A DNA stretch of 64,000 bases, taken from the NCBI GenBank assembly GCA_034440615.1, contig JAOTOM010005181.1, forward strand, positions 981,001 to 1,045,000, read 5' to 3'. Made by a program: the position numbers and the translations under genes. The notes below the pieces were generated by a model. That model searched no databases and was not told where the DNA came from. It was given only the letters and a program-made list of their open reading frames with translations. This stretch comes from Ashinkailepas kermadecensis (lineage: Eukaryota; Arthropoda; Thecostraca; Neolepadidae). Positions 22,620 to 34,520 of the stretch are shown here, piece after piece (within the stretch, counting starts at the first letter, position 1; every line of letters begins with the position of its first letter).

Positions 22620-23062
22620 ACTCCAGGCTCCACCCCTGTCGCTGGCATCACCACTCCAGGCTCCACTCCTGTCGCTGGCATCACTACTCCAGGCTCCACC
22701 CATGTCGCTGGCATCACTACTCCAGGCTCCATCCCTGTCGCTAGCATCACTACTCCAGGCTCCACCCCTGTCGCTAGCATCACCACTCCAGTCTCCACCC
22801 CTGTCGCTGGCATCACCACTCCAGGCTCCACTCCTGTCGCTGGCATCACTACTCCAGGCTCCACCCATGTCGCTGGCATCACTACTCCAGGCTCCATCCC
22901 TGTCGCTAGCATCACCACTCCAGTCTCCACCCCTGTCGCTGGCATCACCACTCCAGGCTCCACTCCTGTCGTTGGCATCACTACTACAGGCTCCACTCTT
23001 GTCGTTGGCATCACCGCCATCACCGCTGCCATCTCCACTCTTGTCGTTGGCATTCCGGATGC
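22620..23062. repeat. 33-bp minisatellite, about 13 copies, with higher-order structure
   Basis: Unit contains CCTGTCGCTGGCATCACCAC and TCCAGGCTCCA. A block of four to five variant units (marked by the CATGTC, ATCCCTGTC, CTAGCATC and CAGTCTCC variants) is repeated in the same order, so segments of the array were duplicated as blocks. One plus-strand frame reads ITTPGSTPVAG repeats, superficially mucin-like, but the minus strand is equally open and replacement changes outnumber silent ones. I do not call it a gene. Confidence 0.93.
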
Positions 23063-23467
23063 CGGTTGCAGGGGGGTAGACCAATTCGTTCTCTGAAACG
23101 CCATGGGTGTATTGCTAAATTTCACGAAGTTTGTGGGACGTTTCCACACCCCCTCCCCTCCCCTCGTCCCGTCGCGTCCCCGCTACGACAGTGCCTATGC
23201 TCAACGTGGTTTTGCCACGTTCTCTAGATTAAGGGTAAACATGCTAAGGAAGCACTCAACCTTGTAAAGATGTAATGTATGACACGATGTGCTTAATTTA
23301 GATTCGAAGTGTACTGGGTTTGTCTAGTACCAACTAGCCTGAAACCTTAAGCTGGTTGACAAATGTATTTGCTTGATAAGAGTTCATGTTGTTGAAAATT
23401 AGGCAACATAAACTATGATGATGGACTTTATTGGCAACGAGAAATAGAGCAAATACAACTTCATAAG
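23063..23467. other. No supported gene
   Basis: Unique sequence. A C-rich patch (CCCCCTCCCCTCCCCTCG) lies near 23149-23165. Confidence 0.45.
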
Positions 23468-23535
23468 TAACTCGAGCTTTTGGGTACAGGCGATGGTGAT
23501 GAGGAACGGGGGCTGAGAACCGAAAGCTCGAGTTA
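23468..23535 (+). ncRNA. Hammerhead-ribozyme-like inverted repeat (degenerate candidate)
   Basis: Perfect 13-bp arms TAACTCGAGCTTT (23468-23480) and AAAGCTCGAGTTA (23523-23535) enclose 42 nt. The order is stem III strand, a TTT cleavage-type triplet, then GTGATGA, then a G-rich loop, then CGAAA and the closing strand. That mirrors a type III hammerhead (CUGAUGA ... GAAA). The essential first base of CUGAUGA is G here, and stems I and II pair poorly. If it descends from a ribozyme it is probably inactive. Hammerheads are known at the ends of some Penelope-like retroelements. Confidence 0.25.
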
Positions 23536-23539
23536 TTAA

Positions 23540-24450
23540 TAAAGCTTCGTGTGATCTATATCTATTTATTCCTGTCAATGAAGGCCAAATTTATGCTTCC
23601 TTGGTTTCTGCTTAATTTTCACCACCATAACCTGTAAACGTAACATCAACACAGGTCATCGACCTGAGGTTGTCGGCGAAATTTTCCCCCATTGAAGAAC
23701 GTGCTGGTTTACCTCCAAATCATTCCACCCATTCGAGCGTTGATTAAAAGTTTCTCCCAAAGCTCTGCCTGGCTGATCATATAATCGGCCGCGCATTATT
23801 TCAGCCACGTTAGGTGGCCTGTGTCATTATCCTCGCTACGCCGGGGGACCGACCCGGGGAAAAGACAGAGCCTGACGAATTCCCCGGCACACAATTGGCC
23901 GCGAAAGCGCGCCAATGTCCGTGTTCTGAATTCACTCATCCAGACATTGCTGTAGCGGTAGGGAGGTGCCGAGCACAGCAGCACTTCTGGCTCGCAGATC
24001 GGCTGCATGGCTGATAGGAGTGCGCTGGCATGTTTGCCACTGGAAGCCTTGATCACAGACGTTTGCGGCTATGCGAGAATAGGAGAACGCCTTCGGCCTG
24101 CACAGCGCCTTCTAGTCGATGTATGGGATTAACGAAGATGAATAGATAAAATCATGTACTCTTAGCTGCAATTAATCCAAGTCAGGCCTACCCCATCCCC
24201 TCTGACTCTTGCACCATTCCCTTTGCCTATGGACACACTAATTGAAGAGCGTTACGGTGGAATTAGGGACCGATGGCATCTGGGCATTGCAATTATATCG
24301 TTTTCAGGGCAGAAACATGATGAAAACATAAGTGTCAGAATTTGTGTTTCTTACAACAAATTATGTGTCAGTCCACATGTTGCTTTAACACGCATTTCAG
24401 GAACAAATTTACTCCATATTTCTAAGATAGTACATGCCACTGCGATTTAG
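23540..24450. other. No supported gene
   Basis: Mixed sequence with short frames on both strands. Nothing recognisable. Confidence 0.45.
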
Positions 24451-24451
24451 A

Positions 24452-24806
24452 TGATCCAGTCCCACTCTGGGCACGTATCCCCAGCTACTCCAGTCCCACT
24501 CTGGGCACGTGTAACCGGCTATTCCAGTCCCACTCTGGACACGTGTCCCCAGCCCACTCTGGGCACGTGTCCCCAGCCCACTCTGGGCACGTGTCCCCAG
24601 CCCACTTTGGGCACGCGTCCCCAGCCCACTCTGGGCACGTGACCCCAGCCCACTCTGGACACGTGCCCCCAGCCCACTCTGGACACGTGTCCCCAGCCCA
24701 CTCTGGGCACGTGTCCCCAGCTACACCAGTCCCACTCTGGGCACGTGTCCCCAGCCCACTCTGGACACGTGTCCCCAGCCCACTCTGGACACGTGTCCCC
24801 AGCTAC
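24452..24806. repeat. 24-bp minisatellite with CACGTG, about 14 copies
   Basis: Unit CCCACTCTGGGCACGTGTCC plus CCAG. Longer units carrying GCTACTCCAGT/GCTACACCAGT occur at the left edge and once near 24718. Most units contain the CACGTG palindrome, flanked G...T. Confidence 0.95.
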
Positions 24807-25174
24807 TTTGCATTGTGCGGCTAACCGCGAAGCCTCCGATTAATAAGGAAGCCAGCCATGGCCGGTCTCAGGTGTTCTTTGGGTGGGCACCATTTTACTG
24901 TTGGACAATAAGTACCAGCTCAGCGTCACCACTACATCCAGTGACGACGATGTCTCTAAGTAAACACATTGATCGCACGCTAAAAAATGTTCTGACCAAG
25001 TTATGGATGTATTTAGCCGTGCTGGATATCCATGGATGTATGCACCTCCATAACGCGGCACTTCTCTTCGACACGCATAGTCTTCCCGGCTACCAGGTAC
25101 CTATAGAGGCTACCTAGAGGCAACAGGTACCTATAGAGGCTAGTGAGATTTAGTCAGAACACATATGTAGGCAA
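24807..25174. other. No supported gene; small duplication at right
   Basis: Near 25092-25145 the segment AGGTACCTATAGAGGCTA occurs twice. Otherwise unique. Confidence 0.45.
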
Positions 25175-25175
25175 A

Positions 25176-25520
25176 ACATATGACGGACGGTATCGGCTTG
25201 GTGGACACACGGCCCAAAACATGTCACGCATGGTGTAAACCTGGTGGGCACATAACCCAAACATATCACGGACGGTGTAAACATGGTGGGCACATGACTC
25301 AAAACATATCACCGACGGTGTCAACCTAGTGGGCACATGGCCCAAAACATATCACGCATGGTGTAAACCTGGTGGGCACATGACTCAAAACATATCACGG
25401 ACGGTGTAAACATGGTGGGCACATGACTCAAAACATATCACGGACGGTGTCAACCTAGTGGGCACATGGCCCAAAACATATCACGGACGGTGTAGCATTT
25501 CAGCCTGGTAGTCACATGAC
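25176..25520. repeat. 43-bp minisatellite, about 8 copies
   Basis: Unit AAAACATATCACGGACGGTG, then TAAACCTGGTGGGCACATGA and CTC or CCC. Variants are CGCATGG for CGGACGG and TCAACCTAG for TAAACCTGG. It ends just before a TATATAA motif. Confidence 0.95.
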
Positions 25521-25525
25521 CCAAG

Positions 25526-25540
25526 TCTTATATAACTAAC
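25526..25540 (+). promoter_or_regulatory. TATA-like element after the 43-bp array
   Basis: CTTATATAACTAACC directly follows the array. A CATCAGAAC sequence lies about 25 bp downstream. No gene is recognisable downstream, so this is a weak promoter call. Confidence 0.2.
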
Positions 25541-25868
25541 CGTCGGCCATCAGAACATGTGAGTTGTGAGGTCTGAACACAGATGTCAGTCCCGTCCGCA
25601 AGATACCGCAGGACGCTAGCACAGCTCATTGCATATGCTATGCCGCATTGCATGTACCATAGATGTTACATGTTATAAGTCAAGGTATAGCACAGGGTAA
25701 GTCACATCCTTCAAATACCATCGGACTTTGTTGAAAGTATGAAAGCGAGTTGCAAAGCAAAAACACGTACCAACAGCAGCAAAATTGTATTAAAAAACGG
25801 CACAAGCAAGAACGGCTTGAAAGTGATTCAAGGCGCAATGCAAACACGATTAAGACGGCTTTTGGACG

Positions 25869-26032
25869 ATTCTCGGACCTCCCATATCAGACCGATATGG
25901 GACTATGTGCTCCACTCTCGGACTTCCCATATCAGCCCGATATGGGACTGTGTGCTCCACTCTCGGACTTCCCATATCAGCCCAATATGGGACTGTGTGC
26001 TGTGGGACTGTGTGCTCCACACTCGCCACAAC
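25869..26032. repeat. 45-bp repeat with hairpin, 3 copies plus partial
   Basis: Unit contains CCCATATCAGCCCGATATGG followed by GACTGTGTGCTCCACTCTCG. The segment CCCATATC-AGCCC-GATATGGG is a perfect 8-bp stem with a 5-nt loop. In the third unit an A for G change (CCAATATGGG) gives one mismatch. A short GTGCTGTGGGACTGT duplication is at the right end. Confidence 0.9.
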
Positions 26033-26368
26033 TGGTAATTTACCGGTTGCAAATGGGCTTGCGCACTCCGAAGCCAAATAATTGTGTTGTTTCAAATGTG
26101 ATACTCGAAGTGAAGTGAGCGACCCGAATTTAAATCCCATTAAATGATGGACGAAGTGAAATGTTTGCGATGTCCCCTATGTATGTCTCTGTATGTATCA
26201 TGTTAGGATATTATGTACCCACCCTTCTTCTGTCAGTGTAGTCGATTCTTGGAACCAAAAGTGACCCGAATGAATTGGCGGGTCCAATAATTAAAATGTC
26301 CTTCAATGATGTCAAGCTTGCATCTCGATCGTTTATGTTGTATTACCCAAGGCCTATCGAGTCAGGTT
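26033..26368. other. No supported gene
   Basis: Unique sequence that leads into the left arm of a long inverted repeat and may be part of the same element. Confidence 0.4.
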
Positions 26369-26369
26369 G

Positions 26370-26830
26370 GACAATAGTGTCAGCTGCTGGGATGTCGTTT
26401 AGCTACATATATGACGCGTGTGACGATTGTGATCGATATCATTTTGTTATCTGTGCGCGAACCAATTGAACCAATTACAGTGCGGAAATTTTGTTAAACA
26501 AGCTGAATAGTTTTGCCAAGGAGCCTTCGAAATCCATGGATCAACCGGCGAGTTTGCTTCATGCAAATCCACCGGTTGAAAATTATCTAGGGCGCACGTG
26601 CTGCCACTCCAGGCAAGCTCCCGTGGGAGGGATTTTACATGGGAATATAAATACAGCTATGTTGTATAGAGTTGTGTTTCACGAAAGCTATTCCTTCTAT
26701 TGCCACAACAATTCTGCACTGTAATTGGTGAACTTGGCGCGCGCACAGATAAAAAGCTTTTATAGATCACAATCACCACATGCGTCATATATGTAGCTAA
26801 ACGACATCCCAGCAGCTGATTGCTATTGCC
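26370..26830. mobile_element. Long imperfect inverted repeat (foldback-type element?)
   Basis: Left arm about 26370-26500, right arm about 26701-26830 in reverse orientation. Both contain CAGCTGCTGGGATGTCGTTT, then AGCTACATATATGACGC, then GATTGTGATC, TTATCTGTGCGCG and CCAATTACAGTGC. Arms are roughly 80-85% alike by eye with small indels; the spacer is about 200 bp. The spacer itself holds a small hairpin (TCAACCGG at 26541 with CCGGTTGA at 26572) and an ATGCAAAT octamer at 26561. No coding capacity. Confidence 0.75.
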
Positions 26831-27499
26831 CAGGGCTGGCATTCCCAATATTGGTTCGTTGAAGGCTTGACGAGACAAACCGAAGCACAGACCTTTCGAA
26901 ACATCCATCTTTATAATCCAGTGAAGTCCGAGAATCGTCCAAAAACCAAAGATTCACCTGGATAAAATTACTTTTAAGAACTACATATAACATTAAGACG
27001 CAGTGGTAAACGCATGGGCAAAGCTGAACTCAGTACGGTGAAACATCATGACAAACATTATGCAAGCATAAAGCTGGCCCGGTGTCGTCCAGCTGTCCGA
27101 CGCATGCTAAGTTCCTAGATGTATCACTATCAAACCTGTCATCAAGAAAATCCACGCCGCGATTCTAGGCCAAAAAGCGTTTTCTGAGTGGGTAGATCCT
27201 GCAGAAGAGGCCGACTGCACCGTACTGATCCGAGCCTTCCGTACTTCCAAGGTGTTTTGAGTGCGGGTCTATCGAGACGCCACGTGAAAGGAGAAACAAG
27301 AATGAAGATAAGAATCCATGTTCTTGAAAATTGTCCTCGTAAACAAAAGGTCGAAATAGGTGCCCCGTGAAGCTATTGAAATAGGTACTGCAAAAAAGGA
27401 ATGTAAGAGTGCTTTAGCAATGAGCCATAGGAAAGACAGTCCCCGGAATGAGCATGAGACAGAAGCCAAATAAGTAATTTGTGTTGAACCTGATAGCCC
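26831..27499. other. No supported gene
   Basis: Unique sequence between the inverted repeat and the 13-bp satellite. The segment AGTCCGAGAATCGTCC near 26925-26940 is an inverted match to the start of the 45-bp repeat region (GGACGATTCTCGGACCT near 25863). Confidence 0.45.
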
Positions 27500-30400
27500 G
27501 GCACTGTATGGTGACACAAGGCACACGGCACTGACACCTGTATGGTGACACACGGCACTGCCACACGGCACTGACACACGGCACTGACACACGGCACTGA
27601 CACACGGCACTGACACACGGCACTGACACACGGCACTGACACACGGCACTGACACACGGCACTGACACACGGCACTGACACACGGCACTGACACACGCGC
27701 ACACCACACGGCACTGACACACGGCACTGATACACGGCACTGACACACGGCACTGACACACGGCACTGACACACGGCACTGACACACGGCACTGACACAC
27801 GGCACTGACACACGGCACTGACACACGGCACTGACACACGGCACTGACACACGGCACTGACACACGGCACTGACACACGGCACTGACACACGGCACTGAC
27901 ACACGGCACTGACACACGGCACTGACACACGGCACTGACACACGGCACTGAACACGGCACTGACACACGGCACTGACACACGGCACTGACACACGGCACT
28001 GACACACGGCACTGACACACGGCACTGACACACGGCACTGACACACGGCACTGACACACGGCACTGACACACGGCACTGACACACGGCACTGACACACGG
28101 CGCTTGACACACGGCACTGACACACGGCACTGACACACGGCACTGACACACGGCACTGACACACGGCACTGACACACGGCACTGACACACGGCACTGACA
28201 CACGGCACTGACACACGGCACTGACACACGGCACTGACACACGGCACTGACACACGGCACTGACACACGGCATTGACACACGGCACTGAACACGGCACTG
28301 ACACACGGCACTGACACACGGCACTGACACGGCACTGACACACGGCATTGACACACGGCACTGACACACGGCACTGACACACGGCACTGATACACGGCAC
28401 TGACACACGGCACTGACACACGGCACTGACACACGGCATTGACACACGGCATTGACACACGGCACTGATACACGGCACTGATACACGGCACTGATACACG
28501 GCACTGATACACGGCATTGACACACGGCACTGATACACGGCACTGATACACGGCACTGATACACGGCACTGATACACGGCATTGACACACGGCACTGATA
28601 CACGGCACTGACACACGGCATTGACACGGCACGGACACACGGCACTGACACGGCACTGCACTGACACACGGCACTGACACACGGCACTGACACACGGCAC
28701 TGACACACGGCACTGACACACGGCACTGACACACGGCACTGACACACGGCACTGACACACGGCACTGACACACGGCACTGACACACGGCACTGACACACG
28801 GCACTGACACACGGCACTGACACACGGCACTGACACACGGCACTGACACGGCACTGACACACGGCACTGACACACGGCACTGACACACGGCACTGACACA
28901 CGGCACTGACACACGGCACTGACACACGGCACTGACACACGGCACTGACACACGGCACTGACACACGGCACTGACACACGGCACTGACACACGGCACTGA
29001 CACACGGCACTGACACACGGCACTGACACACGGCACTGACACGGCACTGACACACGGCACTGACACACGGCACTGACACACGGCACTGACACACGGCACT
29101 GACCACTGACACACGGCACTGACACACGGCACTGACACACGGCACTGACACACGGCACTGACACACGGCACTGACACACGGCACTGACACACGGCACTGA
29201 CACGCACACGGCACTGACACGGCACTGACACACGGCACTGACACACGGCACTGAACACGGCACTGACACACGGCACTGACACACGGCACTGACACACGGC
29301 ACTGACACGACACGGCACTGACACACGGCACTGACACACGGCACTGACACACGGCACTGACACACGGCACTGACAACGCACGGCACTGACACACACGGCA
29401 CTGACACACGGCACTGACACACGGCACTGACACACGGCACTGACACACGGCACTGACACACGGCACTGACACACGGCACTGACACACGGCACTGACACAC
29501 GGCACTGACACACGGCACTGACACACGGCACTGACACGGCACTGACACACGGCACTGACGGCACACGGCACTGACACACGGCACTGACACACGGCACTGA
29601 CACACGGCACTGACACACGGCACTGACACACGGCACTGACACACGGCACTGACACACGGCACTGCACACACGGCACTGACACACGGCACCTGACACACGG
29701 CACTGACACGGCACTGAACACGGCACTGACACACGGCACTGACACACGGCACTGACACACGGCACTGACAGGCACGGCACTGACACACGGCACTGACACA
29801 CGGCACTGACACACGGCACTGACACACGGCACTGACACACGGCACTGACACACGGCACTGACACACGGCACTGACACACGGCACTGACACACGGCACTGA
29901 CACACGGCACGGCATGACACACGGCACTGACACACGGCACTGACACACGGCACTGACACACGGCACTGACACACGGCACTGACACACGGCACTGACACAC
30001 GGCACTGACACACGGCACACACGGATACACACGGCACTGACACACGGCACTGACACACGGCACTGACACACGGCACTGACACACGGCACTGACACACGGC
30101 ACTGACACACGGCATTGACACACGGCACTGACACACGGCACTGACACACGGCACTGACACACGGCACTGACACACGGGCATGGTACACACGGCACTGACA
30201 CACGGCACTGACACACGGCACTGACACACGGCACTGACACACGGCACTGACACACGGCACTGACACACGGCACTGACACACGGCACTGACACACGGCACT
30301 GACACACGGCACTGACACACGGCACTGACACACGGCACTGACACACGGCACTGACACACGGCACTGACACACGGCATTGACACACGGCACTGACACACGG

Positions 30401-33400
30401 CACTGACACACGGCACTGACACACGGCACTGACACACGGCACTGACACACGGCACTGACACACGGCACTGACACACGGCACTGACACACGGCACTGACAC
30501 ACGGCACTGACACACGGCACTGACACACGGCACTGACACACGGCACTGACACACGGCACTGACACACGGCACTGACACACGGCACTGACACACGGCACTG
30601 ACACACGGCACTGACACACGGCACTGACACACGGCACTGACACACGGCACTGACACACGGCACTGACACACGGCACTGACACACGGCACACGGCACTGAC
30701 ACACGGCACTGACACACGGCACTGACACACGGCACTGACACACGGCACTGACACACGGCACTGACACACGGCACTGACACACGGCACTGACACACGGCAC
30801 TGACACACGGCACTGACACACGGCACTGACACACGGCACTGACACACGGCACTGACACACGGCACTGACACACGGCACTGACACACGGCACGGCACTGAC
30901 ACACGGCACTGACACACGGCACTGACACACGGCACTGACACACGGCACTGACACACGGCACTGACACACGGCACTGACACACGGCACTGACACACGGCAC
31001 TGACACACGGGCACGACACGGCACTGACACACGGCACTGACACACGGCACTGACACACGGCACTGACACACGGCACTGACACACGGCACTACACGGCACT
31101 GACACACGGCACTGACACACGGCACTGACACACGGCACTGACACACGGCACTGACACACGGCACTGACACACGGCACGACACACGGCACTGACACACGGC
31201 ACTGAACACGGCACTGACACACGGCACTGACACACGGCACTGACACACGGCACTGACACACGGCACTGACACACGGCACTGACACACGGCACTGACACAC
31301 GGCACTGACACACGGCACTGACACACGGCACTGACACACGGCACTGACACACGGCACTGACACACGGCACTGACACACGGCACTGACACACGGCATTGAC
31401 ACACGGCACTGACACACGGCACTGACACACGGCACTGACACACGGCACTGACACACGGCACTGATACACGGCACTGACACACGGCACTGACACACGGCAC
31501 TGACACACGGCACTGACACACGGCACTGACACGGCACTGACACACGGCACTGACACACGGCACTGACACACGGCACTGACACACGGCACTGACACACGGC
31601 ACTGACACACGGCACTGACACACGGCACTGACACACGGCACTGACACACGGCACTGACACACGGCACTGACACACGGCACTGACACACGGCACTGACACA
31701 CGGCACTGACACGGCACTGACACACGGCACTGACACACGGCACTGACACACGGCACTGACACACGGCACTGACACACGGCACTGACACACGGCACTGACA
31801 CACGGCACTGACACACGGCACTGACACACGGCACTGACACACGGCACTGACACACGGCACTGACACACGGCACTGACACACGGCACTGACACACGGCACT
31901 GACACACGGCACTGACACACGGCACTGACACACGGCACTGACACACGGCACTGACACACGGCACTGACACACGGCACTGACACACGGCACTGACACACGG
32001 CACTGACACACGGCACTGACACACGGCACTGACACACGGCACTGACACACGGCACTGACACACGGCACTGACACACGGCACTGACACACGGCACTGACAC
32101 ACGGCACTGACACACGGCACTGACACACGGCACTGACACACGGCACTGACACACGGCACTGACGCACTGACACACGGCACTGACACACGGCACTGACACA
32201 CGGCACTGACACACGGCACTGACACACGGCACTGACACACGGCACTGACACACGGCACTGACACACGGCACTGACACACGGCACTGACACACGGCACTGA
32301 CACACGGCACTGACAGCACGGCACTGACACACGGCACTGACACACGGCACTGACACACGGCACTGACACACGGCACTGACACACGGCACTGACACACGGC
32401 ACTGACACACGGCACTGACACACGGCACTGACACACGGCACTGACACACGGCACTGACACACGGCACTGACACACGGCACTGACACACGGCACTGACACA
32501 CGGCACTGACACACGGCACTGACACACGGCACTGACACACGGCACTGACACACGGCACTGACACACGGCACTGACACACGGCACTGACACGGCACTGACA
32601 CGGCACTGACACACGGCACTGACACACGGCACTGACACACGGCACTGACACACGGCACTGACACGGCACTGACACACGGCACTGACACACACGGCACTGA
32701 CACACGGCATACACACGGCACTGACACACGGCACTGACACACGGCACTGACACACGGCACTGACACACGGCACTGACACACGGCACTGACACACGGCACT
32801 GACACACGGCACTGACACACGGCACTGACACACGGCACTGACACACGGCACTGACACACGGCACTGACACACGGCACTGACACGCCTTACGGTGACACAC
32901 GGCACTGACACACGGCACTGACACACGGCACTGACACACGGCACTGACACACGGCACTGACACACGGCACTGACACACGGCACTGAACACGGCACTGACA
33001 CACGGCACTGACACACGGCACTGACACCTGTATGGTGACACACGGCACTGACACACGGCACTGACACACGGCACTGACACACGCCTGACACACGGCACTG
33101 ACACACGGCACTGACACACGGCACTGACACACGGCACTGACACACGGCACTGACACATGACACGGCACTGACACACGGCACTGACACACGGCACTGACAC
33201 ACGGCACTGACACACGGCACTGACACACGGCACTGACACACGGCACTGACACACGGCACTGACACACGGCACTGAACACGGCACTGACACACGGCACTGA
33301 CACACGGCACTGACACACGGCACTGACACACGGCACTGACACACGGCACTGACACACGGCACTGACACACGGCACTGACACACGGCACTGACACACGGCA

Positions 33401-34520
33401 CTGACACACGGCACTGACACGGCACTGACACGGCACTGACACACGGCACTGACACACGGCACTGACACACGGCACTGACACACGGCACTGACACACGGCA
33501 CTGACACACGGCACTGACACACGGCACTGACACACGGCACTGACACACGGCACTGACACACGGCACTGACACACGGCACTGACACACGGCACTGACACAC
33601 GGCACTGACACGGCACGGCACTGACACACGGCACTGACACACGGCACTGATACACGGCATTGACACACGGCACTGACACACGGCACTGATACACGGCACT
33701 GACACACGGCACTGACACACGGCACTGATACACGGCACTGACACACGGCACTGATACACGGCACTGACACACGGCACTGACACGGCACTGACACACGGCA
33801 CTGACACACGGCACTGACACACGGCACTGACACACGGCACTGACACACGGCACTGACACACGGCACTGACACACGGCACTGACACACGGCACTGACACAC
33901 GGCACTGACACACGGCACTGACACACGGCACTGACACACGGCACACGGCACTGACACACGGCACTGACACACGGCACTGACACACGGCACTGACACACGG
34001 CACTGACACACGGCACTGACACACGGCACTGACACACGGCACTGACACACGGCACTGACACACGGCACTGACACCTGTATGGTGACACACGGCACTGACA
34101 CACGGCATTGACACACGGCATTGACACACGGCACTGACACACGGCACTGATACACGGCACTGATACACGGCACTGACACACGGCACTGACACACGGCACT
34201 GACACACGGCATTGACACACGGCACTGACACACGGCACTGACACACGGCACTGACACACGGCACTGACACCTGTATGGTGACACACGGCACTGACACACG
34301 GCACTGACACACGGCACTGACACACGGCATTGACACACGGCATTGACACACGGCACTGACACACGGCACTGACACACGGCACTGACACACGGCACTGACA
34401 CGGCACTGACACACGGCACTGACACACGGCACTGACACACGGCACTGACACACGGCACTGCACACACGGCACTGACACCTGTATGGTGACACACGGCACT
34501 GACACACGGCACTGACACAC
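27500..34520. repeat. 13-bp satellite array, about 530 copies (7 kb)
   Basis: Unit GACACACGGCACT on the plus strand. Length variants lacking CA (11 bp) or one base are scattered throughout. C-to-T variants (GGCATTGAC, GATACACGG) cluster at about 28265-28640, 33640-33770 and 34090-34360. A longer insert-bearing unit with CACCTGTATGGTGACACAC occurs at the left edge (about 27505-27552), internally (33027) and repeatedly near the right edge (34072, 34270, 34475); a decayed form is at 32884. The minus-strand unit has no stop in any frame, so overlapping frames of up to about 2,430 codons (Val-Ser-Ala-Val-Cys-Gln-Cys-Arg) are artefacts. Confidence 0.98.

Noticed and set aside
22527..23096. Mucin-like Thr/Ser/Pro repeat exon
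   Set aside because: Replacement changes dominate, the minus strand is equally open, and no signal peptide or flanking domain is present.
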